NCBI RefSeq assembly: GCF_030815955.1
Contig: NZ_JAUSXK010000001.1
Location: 434,001-498,000 of the forward strand
Length of the DNA: 64,000 nt
Direction: 5' to 3'
DNA from: Microbacterium murale
GTDB taxonomy: Bacteria; Actinomycetota; Actinomycetes; Actinomycetales; Microbacteriaceae
The position numbers and the translations under genes are program-made. The notes below the pieces were generated by a model. That model did no database searches. It saw nothing but the letters and a program-made list of their open reading frames with translations, and was not told where the DNA came from. Below, in pieces: positions 29,240 to 36,908 of the stretch. Position 1 is the first letter of the stretch; each line of letters begins with the position of its first letter.

Positions 29240-29473
29240 CTATGCCAGACGAGAGGCGAGAGCGTCGATCTTGTCGGGACGGAAGCCCGACCAGTGGTCC
29301 TCGTCGGTGACGACGACGGGCGCCTGCATGTAGCCCAGCGCCTTGACCTGCTCAAGCGCCGAAGCGTCTTCAGAGAGGTCGTGAATCTCGTATTCGATGC
29401 CCTTCGCATCCAGAGCGCGATACGTCGCGTTGCACTGAACGCACGAAGGCTTGGTGTAGACCGTGATCGACAT
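29240..29473 (-). CDS. nrdH: Glutaredoxin-like protein NrdH
   Basis: A 77-residue thioredoxin-fold electron donor for NrdEF. The redox motif is CVQC (residues 10-13) after ITVYTKPS, and the C-terminal part has MQAPVVVTDEDHWSGFRPDKID, the WSGFRPD signature of NrdH that replaces the glutathione site. First gene of nrdHIEF; an NrdR-like box lies 53 bases upstream. Confidence 0.96.
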   Translation of the reverse strand: MSITVYTKPSCVQCNATYRALDAKGIEYEIHDLSEDASALEQVKALGYMQAPVVVTDEDHWSGFRPDKIDALASRLA

Positions 29474-29525
29474 TTCTTTCCCCTCAGATCTTGGTTTTCC
29501 GGCAGGCCCCCCGCCGGGAGTTCAA

Positions 29526-29540
29526 TACTACATATAGGTA
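29526..29540. promoter_or_regulatory. NrdR-box-like palindrome upstream of nrdH
   Basis: TACTACATATAGGTA resembles the NrdR box consensus (ACACTATATATAGTGT-like). NrdR normally uses two boxes. A weaker ACTACA element on the minus strand lies in 29571-29588, about 46 bases away centre to centre, which is more than the usual 31-32. Confidence 0.6.
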
Positions 29541-29586
29541 CGGACATTGAGGGCGACCACAAGGGCTAGTAGTTACATCCGTGTAG

Positions 29587-29762
29587 TTTTCCACCGCTCT
29601 CCACTGATACAACACAGGTTGTCCACCATTTCATCCACAGATCGCGACCTTGTTTCGAGGGTCGCGAAGCGCATGATCTCGCGGTTCTCAGGTGGTCTTC
29701 AGCAATCCATCCACAGGTCGCACGCTACGCCGGGGTTCGGACATCCGATTTCCTGTGGAGAG
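29587..29762. promoter_or_regulatory. Cluster of DnaA-box-like motifs upstream of the nrd operon
   Basis: The 388-base gap between nrdH (29473) and the TetR gene end (29862) holds no supported gene. It carries repeated TCCAC motifs close to the actinobacterial DnaA box TTGTCCACA: TTTTCCACC (29587-29595), CTCTCCACT (29597-29605), TTGTCCACC (29619-29627), TCATCCACA (29631-29639), CCATCCACA (29707-29715), and CTCTCCACA on the minus strand (29754-29762). ACAAC-ACAG-GTTGT at 29609-29622 is a further palindrome. Confidence 0.5.
29642..29667. other. Inverted repeat in the nrdH-tetR gap
   Basis: TCGCGACC (29642-29649) and GGTCGCGA (29660-29667) form a perfect 8-bp inverted repeat with a 10-base loop. 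Further on, GGCGTGTCGC is repeated directly at 29771-29780 and 29781-29790. Neither is explained by a gene. Confidence 0.5.
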
Positions 29763-29861
29763 CGCTCTTCGGCGTGTCGCGGCGTGTCGCGATCGAAGCC
29801 CTCACAGCCCCTCTGGAAGAGGTCGCTCGCGGCCAGTCGAGACCCGCGATCCCCGACCGGA

Positions 29862-30602
29862 TCAACGAGCGAGATACTGCGCGACTCCGTCGAGGATCCT
29901 CGCGAGGCCGAAGTCGAAGTTGTCGAAGTCCTCATCGACGAGCGCCCCCGTCGCCAGCGTCGCGTGCAGCTCCGGGAATCGCTCATCGGTGATGAGGCCG
30001 CGGATCAACTCCGCTTCGTCACGAACGACCGCGCTCAGCGCCGCCTCAGCCTCGGTGACGCGTTCGCCATAGCCGCGCTCCACGAGCGCACGGAATCGCG
30101 CATGCCCCGAGACCTGCAGCACGACCGCGACGCGTTCCTTGCGAGTCAGCGATGTCGATTCGAGTGCGGCGAGCCCGGCCTCCAGCCACGCAAGATTGTT
30201 CGGTGTCGTCGCGATGCCCCTGATCGTGATGTCCAGCATCCACGGGTGAAGGCGGTAGACCTCCGCCGCCGCCGCGGCGTGAGCCTCGAGTCCGGCGCGC
30301 CACCCGTCAGCATCGGCGATCGAGCTCGGAGGCGTGCCCATCCCACGCTCCTGCAGAAGAAGCAGGAGGATCTCCTTGGAGCCCACGTATCGATAGAGCG
30401 ACATCGCTGTGAGTCCGAGAGACGCAGCGACGGAAGGCATCGTCACCGCATCGATGTCATCAGCGTCGGCGATGGCGAGCGCCGCGTCGATCACCTGGTC
30501 GAGCGTGAACTCGCGTTTCGGCCCCCGCTGGGCGGGAGGCGCGACGCCCCATGCGAGGGCAATTCCTCGCGACCATTCGGGCTTCGCCTCGTCGTGAACC
30601 AC
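29862..30602 (-). CDS. TetR family transcriptional regulator (TetR_C_1 type)
   Basis: A 246-residue repressor-like protein. The N-terminal HTH lies around residues 30-75 (FTLDQVIDAALAIADADDIDAV, MPSVAASLGLTAMSLYRYVGSK) and the C-terminal part matches the tetracycline-repressor-type ligand domain (HPWMLDI). GTG 30602 follows GGGAGGCGAC. It lies 81 bases downstream of an SDR gene on the same strand and may control the divergent SDR/MFS promoter through the TACTAGTA sites at 31468-31507; the pairing is inferred. Confidence 0.9.
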   Translation of the reverse strand: MVHDEAKPEWSRGIALAWGVAPPAQRGPKREFTLDQVIDAALAIADADDIDAVTMPSVAASLGLTAMSLYRYVGSKEILLLLLQERGMGTPPSSIADADGWRAGLEAHAAAAAEVYRLHPWMLDITIRGIATTPNNLAWLEAGLAALESTSLTRKERVAVVLQVSGHARFRALVERGYGERVTEAEAALSAVVRDEAELIRGLITDERFPELHATLATGALVDEDFDNFDFGLARILDGVAQYLAR

Positions 30603-30630
30603 GTCGCCTCCCTTCTGCGCGTTCCAGCAT

Positions 30631-30672
30631 AGGTCTCGGCCTCAGTCGAGAACGCCGCCGAAGCCGAGACCT
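30631..30672 (-). terminator. Hairpin between SDR and tetR genes
   Basis: AGGTCTCGGC (30631-30640) and GCCGAGACCT (30663-30672) form a perfect 10-bp stem around a 22-base loop, just after the SDR stop. It may attenuate or end the SDR transcript before the TetR gene. Confidence 0.6.
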
Positions 30673-30683
30673 TCCAAGCGCGG

Positions 30684-31442
30684 TCAGACCGTTGACCAAC
30701 CACCATCGGACGCCAGGATCACGCCGTTGATGTTGGCTGCCGCGTCGCTCGCCAGCCAGACGACCGTGCTCGCGATCTGCTCAGCCTCCGCCGGGGGCGA
30801 CATCGTCGCCTGGAGAACGGGACCCGTACGGCTCACGCCGTATTCGGATTTCCACGACATGTCCAGGCCCGTCAGCACCGCGCCGGGGGCGACGGCGTTC
30901 GTACGGATTCCCTGCGGTCCGTACATGAACGCGCTGCTCTTCGTGAGACCGACCACAGCGTGCTTGGACGCCGTGTACGCGGCGCCACCCACTGATCCGC
31001 GGAATGCCGCTTCCGACGCGATGTTGACGATCGATCCCGATCCGTGTTCGCGCATCAGCGGGAGGACGGCGCGCGTCGTTCGCAGTACGGCGGTGACGTT
31101 GATGTCGAAGACCCGCTGCCACGTCGCGTCGTCGACCTCGTCCGCCGGGAGCACGCCGTCCATGATGCCCGCGACATTCGCGAGGATGTCGACCTTCCCG
31201 CCTGCGGCGCTGACTATCTGCTGCACCGTCTCCTCACTGGTGATGTCGCCGGCGATCGCCTTCACATCGAACCCGGCGAGGTCAGTGGTGAGTGCCTGCA
31301 GTCGGTCTTCTGCGATGTCGGTGGCGATCACCGTCGCCCCCGCACGGGCGAGGATCTGCGTCGAGGCCCACCCGATTCCGGAGCCGGAACCCGTGACGAT
31401 GGCCGTTCGCCCATCGAAGCCGTGCGAGTTGGTGTGAGTCAT
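30684..31442 (-). CDS. SDR family NAD(P)-dependent oxidoreductase
   Basis: A 252-residue classical short-chain dehydrogenase. It has TGSGSGIGWASTQILARAG (cofactor loop, residues 17-35), NVAGIMDG, the catalytic Ser in IVNIASEAAF, YTASKHAVVG (YxxxK) and VAPGAV. Its substrate is unknown. ATG 31442 has a good Shine-Dalgarno (CAGGAGGACGCAG). It is divergent from an MFS transporter, and the shared region holds two palindromic sites. Confidence 0.92.
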   Translation of the reverse strand: MTHTNSHGFDGRTAIVTGSGSGIGWASTQILARAGATVIATDIAEDRLQALTTDLAGFDVKAIAGDITSEETVQQIVSAAGGKVDILANVAGIMDGVLPADEVDDATWQRVFDINVTAVLRTTRAVLPLMREHGSGSIVNIASEAAFRGSVGGAAYTASKHAVVGLTKSSAFMYGPQGIRTNAVAPGAVLTGLDMSWKSEYGVSRTGPVLQATMSPPAEAEQIASTVVWLASDAAANINGVILASDGGWSTV

Positions 31443-31467
31443 CTGCGTCCTCCTGAGACGAATAAAT

Positions 31468-31507
31468 TACTAGTACCGTCATAAACAGTATATGGCACTA
31501 CTAGTAG
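31468..31507. promoter_or_regulatory. Two TACTAGTA palindromes, 31 bases apart, in a divergent promoter
   Basis: TACTAGTA at 31468-31475 and CTACTAGTAG at 31498-31507 are exact palindromes whose centres are 31 bases apart, about three helical turns. They lie between the divergent SDR (start 31442) and MFS (start 31578) genes. They are candidate sites for the TetR-type regulator encoded at 29862-30602. Confidence 0.65.
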
Positions 31508-31565
31508 CCGCAACCATGGTGCCATCGCCCGGCTCCGCTCCTTCGCCGCGACCGAGCGGTGCCGG

Positions 31566-31571
31566 TATCGT
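31566..31571 (+). promoter_or_regulatory. -10 element, leaderless promoter (MFS transporter)
   Basis: TATCGT lies six bases before the GTG at 31578. Confidence 0.4.
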
Positions 31572-31577
31572 TGTCTC

Positions 31578-32789
31578 GTGGCGGGATATCGGGACCTTCT
31601 TCGCACCCCAGGGGTCGGGCGCATGATCGCCGCTCAGCTGACGGCACGCTTCCCCAGTGGCATGGCATCGCTGGCGATCCTGCTGCATGTCGAACAGCAG
31701 ACCGGCTCATACGGCTCCGCGGGACTCGTCCTCGCCGCGACCTCCGTCGGCCAAGCAGTCTCCGGACCTGTCACGAGCCGGTGGATGGGCGCGTGGGGCA
31801 TGCGCAGGGTCCTCACCCTGACCGCTGCCGTCTGCACACTCGCCGTGCTCTGTCTCGGCCTGCTGCCTCTGAATCTCGCCGGCTACATGGCGTTCGGCCT
31901 CATAGCGGGGCTGTCGACACCGCCGATCCAGTCAGCCGTGCGCACGATCTATCCGAAGCTGGTGAACTCCTCTCAACTGACGCCGCTGTTCTCTCTGGAC
32001 GCATCACTGCAGGAGATCATCTGGATCCTCGCCCCTGTGGTCATCACTCTGGTCTCGACGCAGGTCGGCACGACCGAGGGCCTCGTCCTGGTGGCGATCA
32101 TTCTGGTACTCGGCTGCGGATGGTTCATCCTCAGCCCTGAAGTGGGTCGAGTGCGCATCCCTCGCAGCCGGCGGGCACTGGGACGCGTGCTTCTCAAGCC
32201 CCCGGTTGCGCTCGCCACCGCGATCGGCTTTCTCGTGATCGGCGCGTGTTCGGCAGTGGAGGTCGGCGTCGTCGCGACTTTCGAGCACGGCAGTCTCGAA
32301 GCGGGTGTCGTGCTCGGCGTCTTCGCCTGCGGCAGCCTCGTGGGCGGGTTGTCCTTCGGCCACATACCGATCGGCCCGTGGGCGATGGCACGGCGCCTGG
32401 TCATCGTCACCGTCGGCCTCACCCTCACCATGGTCATGCTCAACGCCTACTGGCTGGGCGGGGCGCTCTTTCTCGCCGGGCTCGGCATCGCTCCCGCTCT
32501 CGCCGTGCTCTTCGCCATCACGACGGCGAGCGTGAAGTTCAGCGAGACCGCCGAAGCGTTCGGCTGGGCGGGCACGGGACAGTTGATCGGTGCGGCGGCC
32601 GGCTCCGCCATCGCCGGTTTCCTCGTCGATGGCACGGGCGGCCCGCAGGGCGCGTACTTGGCCGCGGTCCTGTTCGCTATCGTCGGTGTGATGGTCTCCG
32701 TGATCTTCGTCCGGGCGCTGCCCGATCTCCGCGATCGCGATCCCAGTCCTTTCCCTGATACCGAACCAGTGGCGGTCACCCCTTCATGA
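31578..32789 (+). CDS. MFS transporter
   Basis: A 403-residue protein with about twelve transmembrane helices in two halves. The N-terminus (RDLLRTPGVGRMIAAQLTARFPSGM) and the loop-2 segment SRWMGAWGMRRVLT resemble drug/metabolite exporters of the major facilitator superfamily. The GTG at 31578 starts the frame. It overlaps the sugar kinase gene by ATGA (32786-32789). The substrate is unknown; import of a sugar acid is possible from the coupled kinase, but the sequence looks more exporter-like. Confidence 0.88.
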   Translation: MAGYRDLLRTPGVGRMIAAQLTARFPSGMASLAILLHVEQQTGSYGSAGLVLAATSVGQAVSGPVTSRWMGAWGMRRVLTLTAAVCTLAVLCLGLLPLNLAGYMAFGLIAGLSTPPIQSAVRTIYPKLVNSSQLTPLFSLDASLQEIIWILAPVVITLVSTQVGTTEGLVLVAIILVLGCGWFILSPEVGRVRIPRSRRALGRVLLKPPVALATAIGFLVIGACSAVEVGVVATFEHGSLEAGVVLGVFACGSLVGGLSFGHIPIGPWAMARRLVIVTVGLTLTMVMLNAYWLGGALFLAGLGIAPALAVLFAITTASVKFSETAEAFGWAGTGQLIGAAAGSAIAGFLVDGTGGPQGAYLAAVLFAIVGVMVSVIFVRALPDLRDRDPSPFPDTEPVAVTPS

Positions 32790-33712
32790 GCACTTCTTCC
32801 CTTTCAGGCACGCGCACGCCCGATTCCGCCCCGGAGGTCGTCTGCATCGGCGAGACGATGGCGCTGGTCACACCCACCGACGGCGCGCTCTCCCACGCAC
32901 AGGTGGCCTCACTCGGCCTCGCCGGCGCAGAGTCGAACGTCGCTGCAGGGCTGGCCGCCGCCGGGCACCGGGCCGTCTGGGCCTCACGGCTCGGCGATGA
33001 TCCGCTCGGCGCGCGCATCTCATCGGAGCTCACCAGACGCGGGATCGAACTGTGGGTCGAGCTCGATCAGGACGCCCCCACCGGAGTCATGTTCAAGGAT
33101 CCAGGTGCCGAAGGCTCATCCGTCTACTACTACCGCCGCGGTTCGGCCGCTTCGCGGATGGGGCCGGGACAGCTGTCCGTCGAACGGCTCGCCGGTGTGA
33201 AGATCGTCCACACGACCGGCATCACCCCCGCCCTCTCCCCCTCCACCCGTGACATGGTCGATCGCCTGTTCGAAGATGCCCGCGCCGCCGGTGCACTGGT
33301 GTCGTTCGACGTCAACGACCGTCGCGCGCTGTGGCCGATGGAGGATGCCGCGGCCACACTCGCGCGGCTGGCGAACGCCGCCGACATCGCCCTGGTCGGC
33401 CGCGACGAGGCCGAGCGCATCTGGGGCACGGCGACGGCCGACGAGATCAGGGCGTTCCTGCCGGACTGCCGCATGCTCGTCGTGAAGGACGGGGACGTGG
33501 GAGCGACGGCCTTCGACGGTGACGCCGAGCCCGTGTTCGTGCCTGCACCTGTGGTCGACGTCGTCGAGCCGGTCGGCGCCGGTGATGCCTTCGCGAGCGG
33601 TTTCCTCTCGGCGACCCTGGAGGGCAGGCCGCTCGCCGAGCGCCTGTCGGCGGGGCACACAGCGGCAGAGCGCGTGCTCACGATCGCCGCGGACATGCCT
33701 CCGATCAACTGA
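32786..33712 (+). CDS. PfkB family carbohydrate kinase (2-keto-3-deoxygluconate kinase-like)
   Basis: A 308-residue ribokinase-fold kinase. Signature 1 region is LAGAESNVAAGLAAAGHRAVWASRLGDD and signature 2 is VEPVGAGDAFASGFL with the catalytic Asp. SSVYYYRRGSAASRM and VSFDVNDRRALW match 2-keto-3-deoxygluconate and related sugar-acid kinases. It would phosphorylate a sugar or sugar acid with ATP. Coupled to the MFS gene by a 4-base overlap. Confidence 0.9.
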   Translation: MSTSSLSGTRTPDSAPEVVCIGETMALVTPTDGALSHAQVASLGLAGAESNVAAGLAAAGHRAVWASRLGDDPLGARISSELTRRGIELWVELDQDAPTGVMFKDPGAEGSSVYYYRRGSAASRMGPGQLSVERLAGVKIVHTTGITPALSPSTRDMVDRLFEDARAAGALVSFDVNDRRALWPMEDAAATLARLANAADIALVGRDEAERIWGTATADEIRAFLPDCRMLVVKDGDVGATAFDGDAEPVFVPAPVVDVVEPVGAGDAFASGFLSATLEGRPLAERLSAGHTAAERVLTIAADMPPIN

Positions 33713-33827
33713 CGGTCCGGCGGAAAACGGAGAGCAACACGGCTCGAACCCGGTGTGTCTCCGGCTGACACGCCGCCGACACACTAGACGGTCTGGGTTT
33801 TCCGAACTCGGTCGTCGATTGCACTCG

Positions 33828-33833
33828 TAGGCT
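33828..33833 (+). promoter_or_regulatory. -10 element, leaderless promoter (hydrolase/acyl-CoA dehydrogenase operon)
   Basis: TAGGCT lies six bases before the ATG at 33840. Confidence 0.5.
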
Positions 33834-33839
33834 GAGGGC

Positions 33840-34598
33840 ATGCCCGTTCCGGTTCAGTTGCCGCACCTCGCTTGGGGTGATCCCGACGCTCGGAACACCG
33901 CGCTGCTCGTCCACGGTCTCGGATCCTCCGGCGCTCTCATGTGGCGGTTGGGCGACGCGCTCGCGAACGCGGGCTGGCACGCCGTAGCGATCGACCTCCG
34001 CGGCCACGGCGATGCACCCCGCGCTCTCGACTACACGGTGGGCGCCTACGCCGCAGACCTCGCCACGACATCCCCTACCCGCGGCGGCGCCTGGGATGCG
34101 GTCATCGGCCACTCGCTCGGCGGCGCGGCGAGCACAGTGGCCGCAGCATCCGATCCCCGCTGGTCGAGCAGGCTCATCCTGATCGACCCTGCCATCCTCG
34201 TCGAATCCAGAGACGCGTCGATCGTACGTCGCAGCCAGGAACGCGCGTTCGCCGACAATCGCGTCGAGGTCGTGCAGGCAGAGCATCCGCATTGGCATCC
34301 GCAGGATCTCGAGCTGAAAGTCGATGCCGTCCTGCGGGCGAGCAAATGGGCGGTCGAGCAGACCAGCACGCAGAATCAGCCCTGGGACGTGCGAGCGGAT
34401 GCTGCGCGCTTGACCGTGCCCACGCACATCCTCGGCGCCGACCCCGCCGTGTACAGCCTGTTCACCGGCAGGACCGCAGACGCGGTGCTCGCATCGAATG
34501 AGCACATCTCGATGTCGATCGTCCCCGGAGCCGGGCACTCCCCTTTCCGTGACAAGCCGGATGAGACCATCCGCCAACTGCTGGAGGCACTCTCATGA
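33840..34598 (+). CDS. Alpha/beta hydrolase
   Basis: A 252-residue hydrolase with oxyanion strand LLVHGLGSSGALMW, nucleophile elbow GHSLGG (Ser near residue 95), acid in LGADPAVY and His in GAGHSPF. The reaction is unknown. It overlaps the acyl-CoA dehydrogenase gene by ATGA (34595-34598), so the two probably act in one pathway. Confidence 0.9.
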   Translation: MPVPVQLPHLAWGDPDARNTALLVHGLGSSGALMWRLGDALANAGWHAVAIDLRGHGDAPRALDYTVGAYAADLATTSPTRGGAWDAVIGHSLGGAASTVAAASDPRWSSRLILIDPAILVESRDASIVRRSQERAFADNRVEVVQAEHPHWHPQDLELKVDAVLRASKWAVEQTSTQNQPWDVRADAARLTVPTHILGADPAVYSLFTGRTADAVLASNEHISMSIVPGAGHSPFRDKPDETIRQLLEALS

Positions 34599-35752
34599 CC
34601 TTCGACCCCGCGGCGTTCCTGCCAGACGACCTGCTCGCTCGCATCCGCGAACGGGCACCGATCCACGACCGGGAGAACACGTTCCCCGAACAGGATCTGG
34701 AAGAGCTTCGGGATGCCGGATACCTGAAGATCCTCGTACCGGTCGCACGCGGCGGCGCAGGTCTCGGCCTGGAACAGGCGGCTGTCCTGCAGCAGCGCCT
34801 CGCCACCGCGGCGCCCGCCACCGCTCTCGCGATCAACATGCACCTGGTGTGGACGGGAGTCGCGAAGGTCTTCAGCGACCGCAGCGTGCCCGGTCTGGAG
34901 TTCGTGCAGGACGGCGCCGCACGCGGGGAGGTCTTCGCGTTCGGGATCAGCGAGGGCGGCAACGACCTCGTCCTCTTCGGCAGCAACACCGTGGCCGTCC
35001 CGCTGGACGACGGCGGGTACGCGTTCACCGGCACGAAGATCTTCACTTCTCTCGCACCGGTGTGGACGAAGCTCGGTCTGCACGGCCTCGACACGACTTC
35101 TCCGGACGCCCCGAAGCTCGTTTTCGCCTTCATCGACCGCACGGATGCCGTCACGACGAGCGATGACTGGGACACCCTCGGAATGCGCGCGACGCAGAGC
35201 CGCACCACCCGTCTCGACGGCGCCGCCGCTGCGGCCGAGCACGTGGTGCGCCGCATCGACCCCGGCCCGAGCCCTGATCCGATCGTCTTCGGCATCTTCA
35301 GCGTCTTCGAGCTGCTCCTCGCCTCGGTCTACACGGGAGTCGCCCGCCGTGCGCTGGATCTCGCCGTCGAGACAGTGCAGAAGCGCACGTCGAAGAAGAC
35401 GGGCCTGACATACAGTCAGGATCCCGACATACGTTGGCGCATCGCCGGCATGAGTCTCCTCTACTACGCTCTTCCCCCGCAGATCACCGCTCTTGCACGC
35501 GACGTCGACGAGCGGGCCGACCACGGCGCGCGCTGGTTCACGCTGCTGTCCGGGGTCAAGCACCGCGCCGTGGTCATGGCGAAGCAGGTCGTCGACGAGG
35601 CGATCCTCACGGCCGGCGGCGGATCGTACTTCTCCACCAACGAGCTCTCCCGGCTGTACCGCGATGTGCTGGCGGGCATGTTCCACCCGTCCGATCCGGA
35701 GTCGGCGCACGCCACGGCAGCGAACGCGCTGCTCGGGCCGCTGGAGGGCTGA
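34595..35752 (+). CDS. Acyl-CoA dehydrogenase family protein (DszC/flavin monooxygenase-like branch possible)
   Basis: A 385-residue flavoprotein. The N-terminal helical domain has FPEQDLEELRDAGYLKILVP and GGGAGLGLEQA-like turns; the middle domain has FAFGISEGGND and FTGTKIFTSLAP; the C-terminal helical domain has YTGVARRALDLAVE and SRLYRDVLAGMFHP. The family catalyses alpha-beta dehydrogenation of acyl-CoA, or in side branches flavin-dependent oxygenation. The usual catalytic Glu cannot be placed with confidence, so the reaction is open. Coupled to the hydrolase upstream. Confidence 0.88.
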   Translation: MTFDPAAFLPDDLLARIRERAPIHDRENTFPEQDLEELRDAGYLKILVPVARGGAGLGLEQAAVLQQRLATAAPATALAINMHLVWTGVAKVFSDRSVPGLEFVQDGAARGEVFAFGISEGGNDLVLFGSNTVAVPLDDGGYAFTGTKIFTSLAPVWTKLGLHGLDTTSPDAPKLVFAFIDRTDAVTTSDDWDTLGMRATQSRTTRLDGAAAAAEHVVRRIDPGPSPDPIVFGIFSVFELLLASVYTGVARRALDLAVETVQKRTSKKTGLTYSQDPDIRWRIAGMSLLYYALPPQITALARDVDERADHGARWFTLLSGVKHRAVVMAKQVVDEAILTAGGGSYFSTNELSRLYRDVLAGMFHPSDPESAHATAANALLGPLEG

Positions 35753-36025
35753 CTACTTCCGGTCGAACTCGAACGCCTTCAGCAGTTCTCCGACAGCCTG
35801 CTCGCGTTCGTCGCCGCCTTGCTCGAACATGTGCGTCACGTGCGTGCGCAGGTGGTTCTCGAGCAGCAGGCGGTTGAGGGACTCCAGGGATTTCTGGATC
35901 GCGCGGGACTGCGTGATGATGTCCATGCAGTATTCCTCGTTGTCGATCATCCTGGCGACCCCGCGCAGCTGACCTTCAAGGATGCTGGTGCGGTGCAGAG
36001 CACGCTTCTTGATGTCTTCGATCAC
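35753..36025 (-). CDS. CsoR/RcnR family metal-sensing transcriptional repressor
   Basis: A 90-residue all-helical repressor (DUF156). The pattern is RTSILEGQLRGVARMI, then YCMDIITQSRAIQKSLESLN with the conserved Cys, then LLLENHLRTHVTHMF with a His and, four residues on, a second His. CsoR copper sensors have C-H-C at these places; this protein has C-H-H, as in the Ni/Co sensor RcnR core. It is divergent from an SDR gene with only 46 bases between, so it may repress itself and that gene. Its stop abuts the stop of the acyl-CoA dehydrogenase. Confidence 0.9.
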   Translation of the reverse strand: MIEDIKKRALHRTSILEGQLRGVARMIDNEEYCMDIITQSRAIQKSLESLNRLLLENHLRTHVTHMFEQGGDEREQAVGELLKAFEFDRK

Positions 36026-36071
36026 ATAACGAGACTAGATGCTTTGGACGCTGAACGTTCAGGAGGACGAT

Positions 36072-36908
36072 ATGAGCGACAAGAAGGTCATCGTCATCAC
36101 TGGCGGAAGTGACGGGATCGGTGCTGCCGGTGCGCGCCGGCTGCACGCCGACGGCCACCAGGTCGTCCTCGTCGGGCGCTCCCCGGACAAGACCCGTGCC
36201 GTCGCCCATGAGGTCGGAGCGGAATACTTCCTGTCCGACTTCGCACGTCTGGACGACGTCAGGGACCTCGCCGCGGCGCTCACCGCGAAGCATCCGAGAA
36301 TCGACGTCCTCGCCAACAATGCCGGTGGAATGCTCGGCGCACGAGTCGAAACCGTGGATGGGTTCGAGCAGACATTTCAGGTCAATCATCTTGCTCCGTT
36401 CCTTCTCACGAATCTCCTGCAGGACACCCTGATCGCCAGCGGCGCGACCGTCATACAGACGGCGAGTGTGGCCGCTCGGCTGTTCGGCCACATCGACATG
36501 GCCGACCTCAACAACGAGCGGGCGTACAGCCCTCTCAAGGCATACGGTGACGCCAAGCTCGCGAACATCCTCTTCACCCGTGAGCTGCATACCCGATTCC
36601 ACGCCCGCGGTGTGAGCACCGCCGCTTTCCACCCCGGCGTCATCGCCACGGGCTTCGCGGCCGGCTCGACCAACTCCGCGATGAAGTTCCTCTACACGAA
36701 CCCCGTGGCGAAGAGATTTCTCCGCAGTTCCGATGCCGGCGCCGATCAACTCGTCTGGCTGGCCGAATCGCTCCCCGGCTCGGCGTGGAAGTCCGGTAGC
36801 TACTACGAGAAACGATCCATCGCTCGGCGAGTCAACCCGCAGAGCACAGACGATCGACTGGCCGCTGCGCTCTGGCGTGAGAGCGCAGCGATGACCATGC
36901 GAGGATGA
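36072..36908 (+). CDS. SDR family oxidoreductase (retinol dehydrogenase-like)
   Basis: A 278-residue short-chain dehydrogenase starting at ATG 36072 after a strong AGGAGG. It has VITGGSDGIGAAGARRL (cofactor loop), LANNAGGM, QTASVAARLFG, a YxxxK motif as AYGDAKLANILFT and FHPGVIATGF. The pattern resembles retinol dehydrogenase/WW-domain oxidoreductase-like SDRs. It overlaps the DUF445 gene by ATGA (36905-36908). Confidence 0.9.
   Translation: MSDKKVIVITGGSDGIGAAGARRLHADGHQVVLVGRSPDKTRAVAHEVGAEYFLSDFARLDDVRDLAAALTAKHPRIDVLANNAGGMLGARVETVDGFEQTFQVNHLAPFLLTNLLQDTLIASGATVIQTASVAARLFGHIDMADLNNERAYSPLKAYGDAKLANILFTRELHTRFHARGVSTAAFHPGVIATGFAAGSTNSAMKFLYTNPVAKRFLRSSDAGADQLVWLAESLPGSAWKSGSYYEKRSIARRVNPQSTDDRLAAALWRESAAMTMRG

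Noticed and set aside
29571..29588. Second NrdR box
   Set aside because: The ACTACA half on the minus strand is present but the other half is poor and the spacing to the first box (about 46 bases) is not the usual 31-32, so it is mentioned but not called.
33752..33784. GTGTGTC...GACACAC inverted repeat after the sugar kinase gene
   Set aside because: The arms are short with a 19-base spacer and no T run; too weak to call a terminator or operator.
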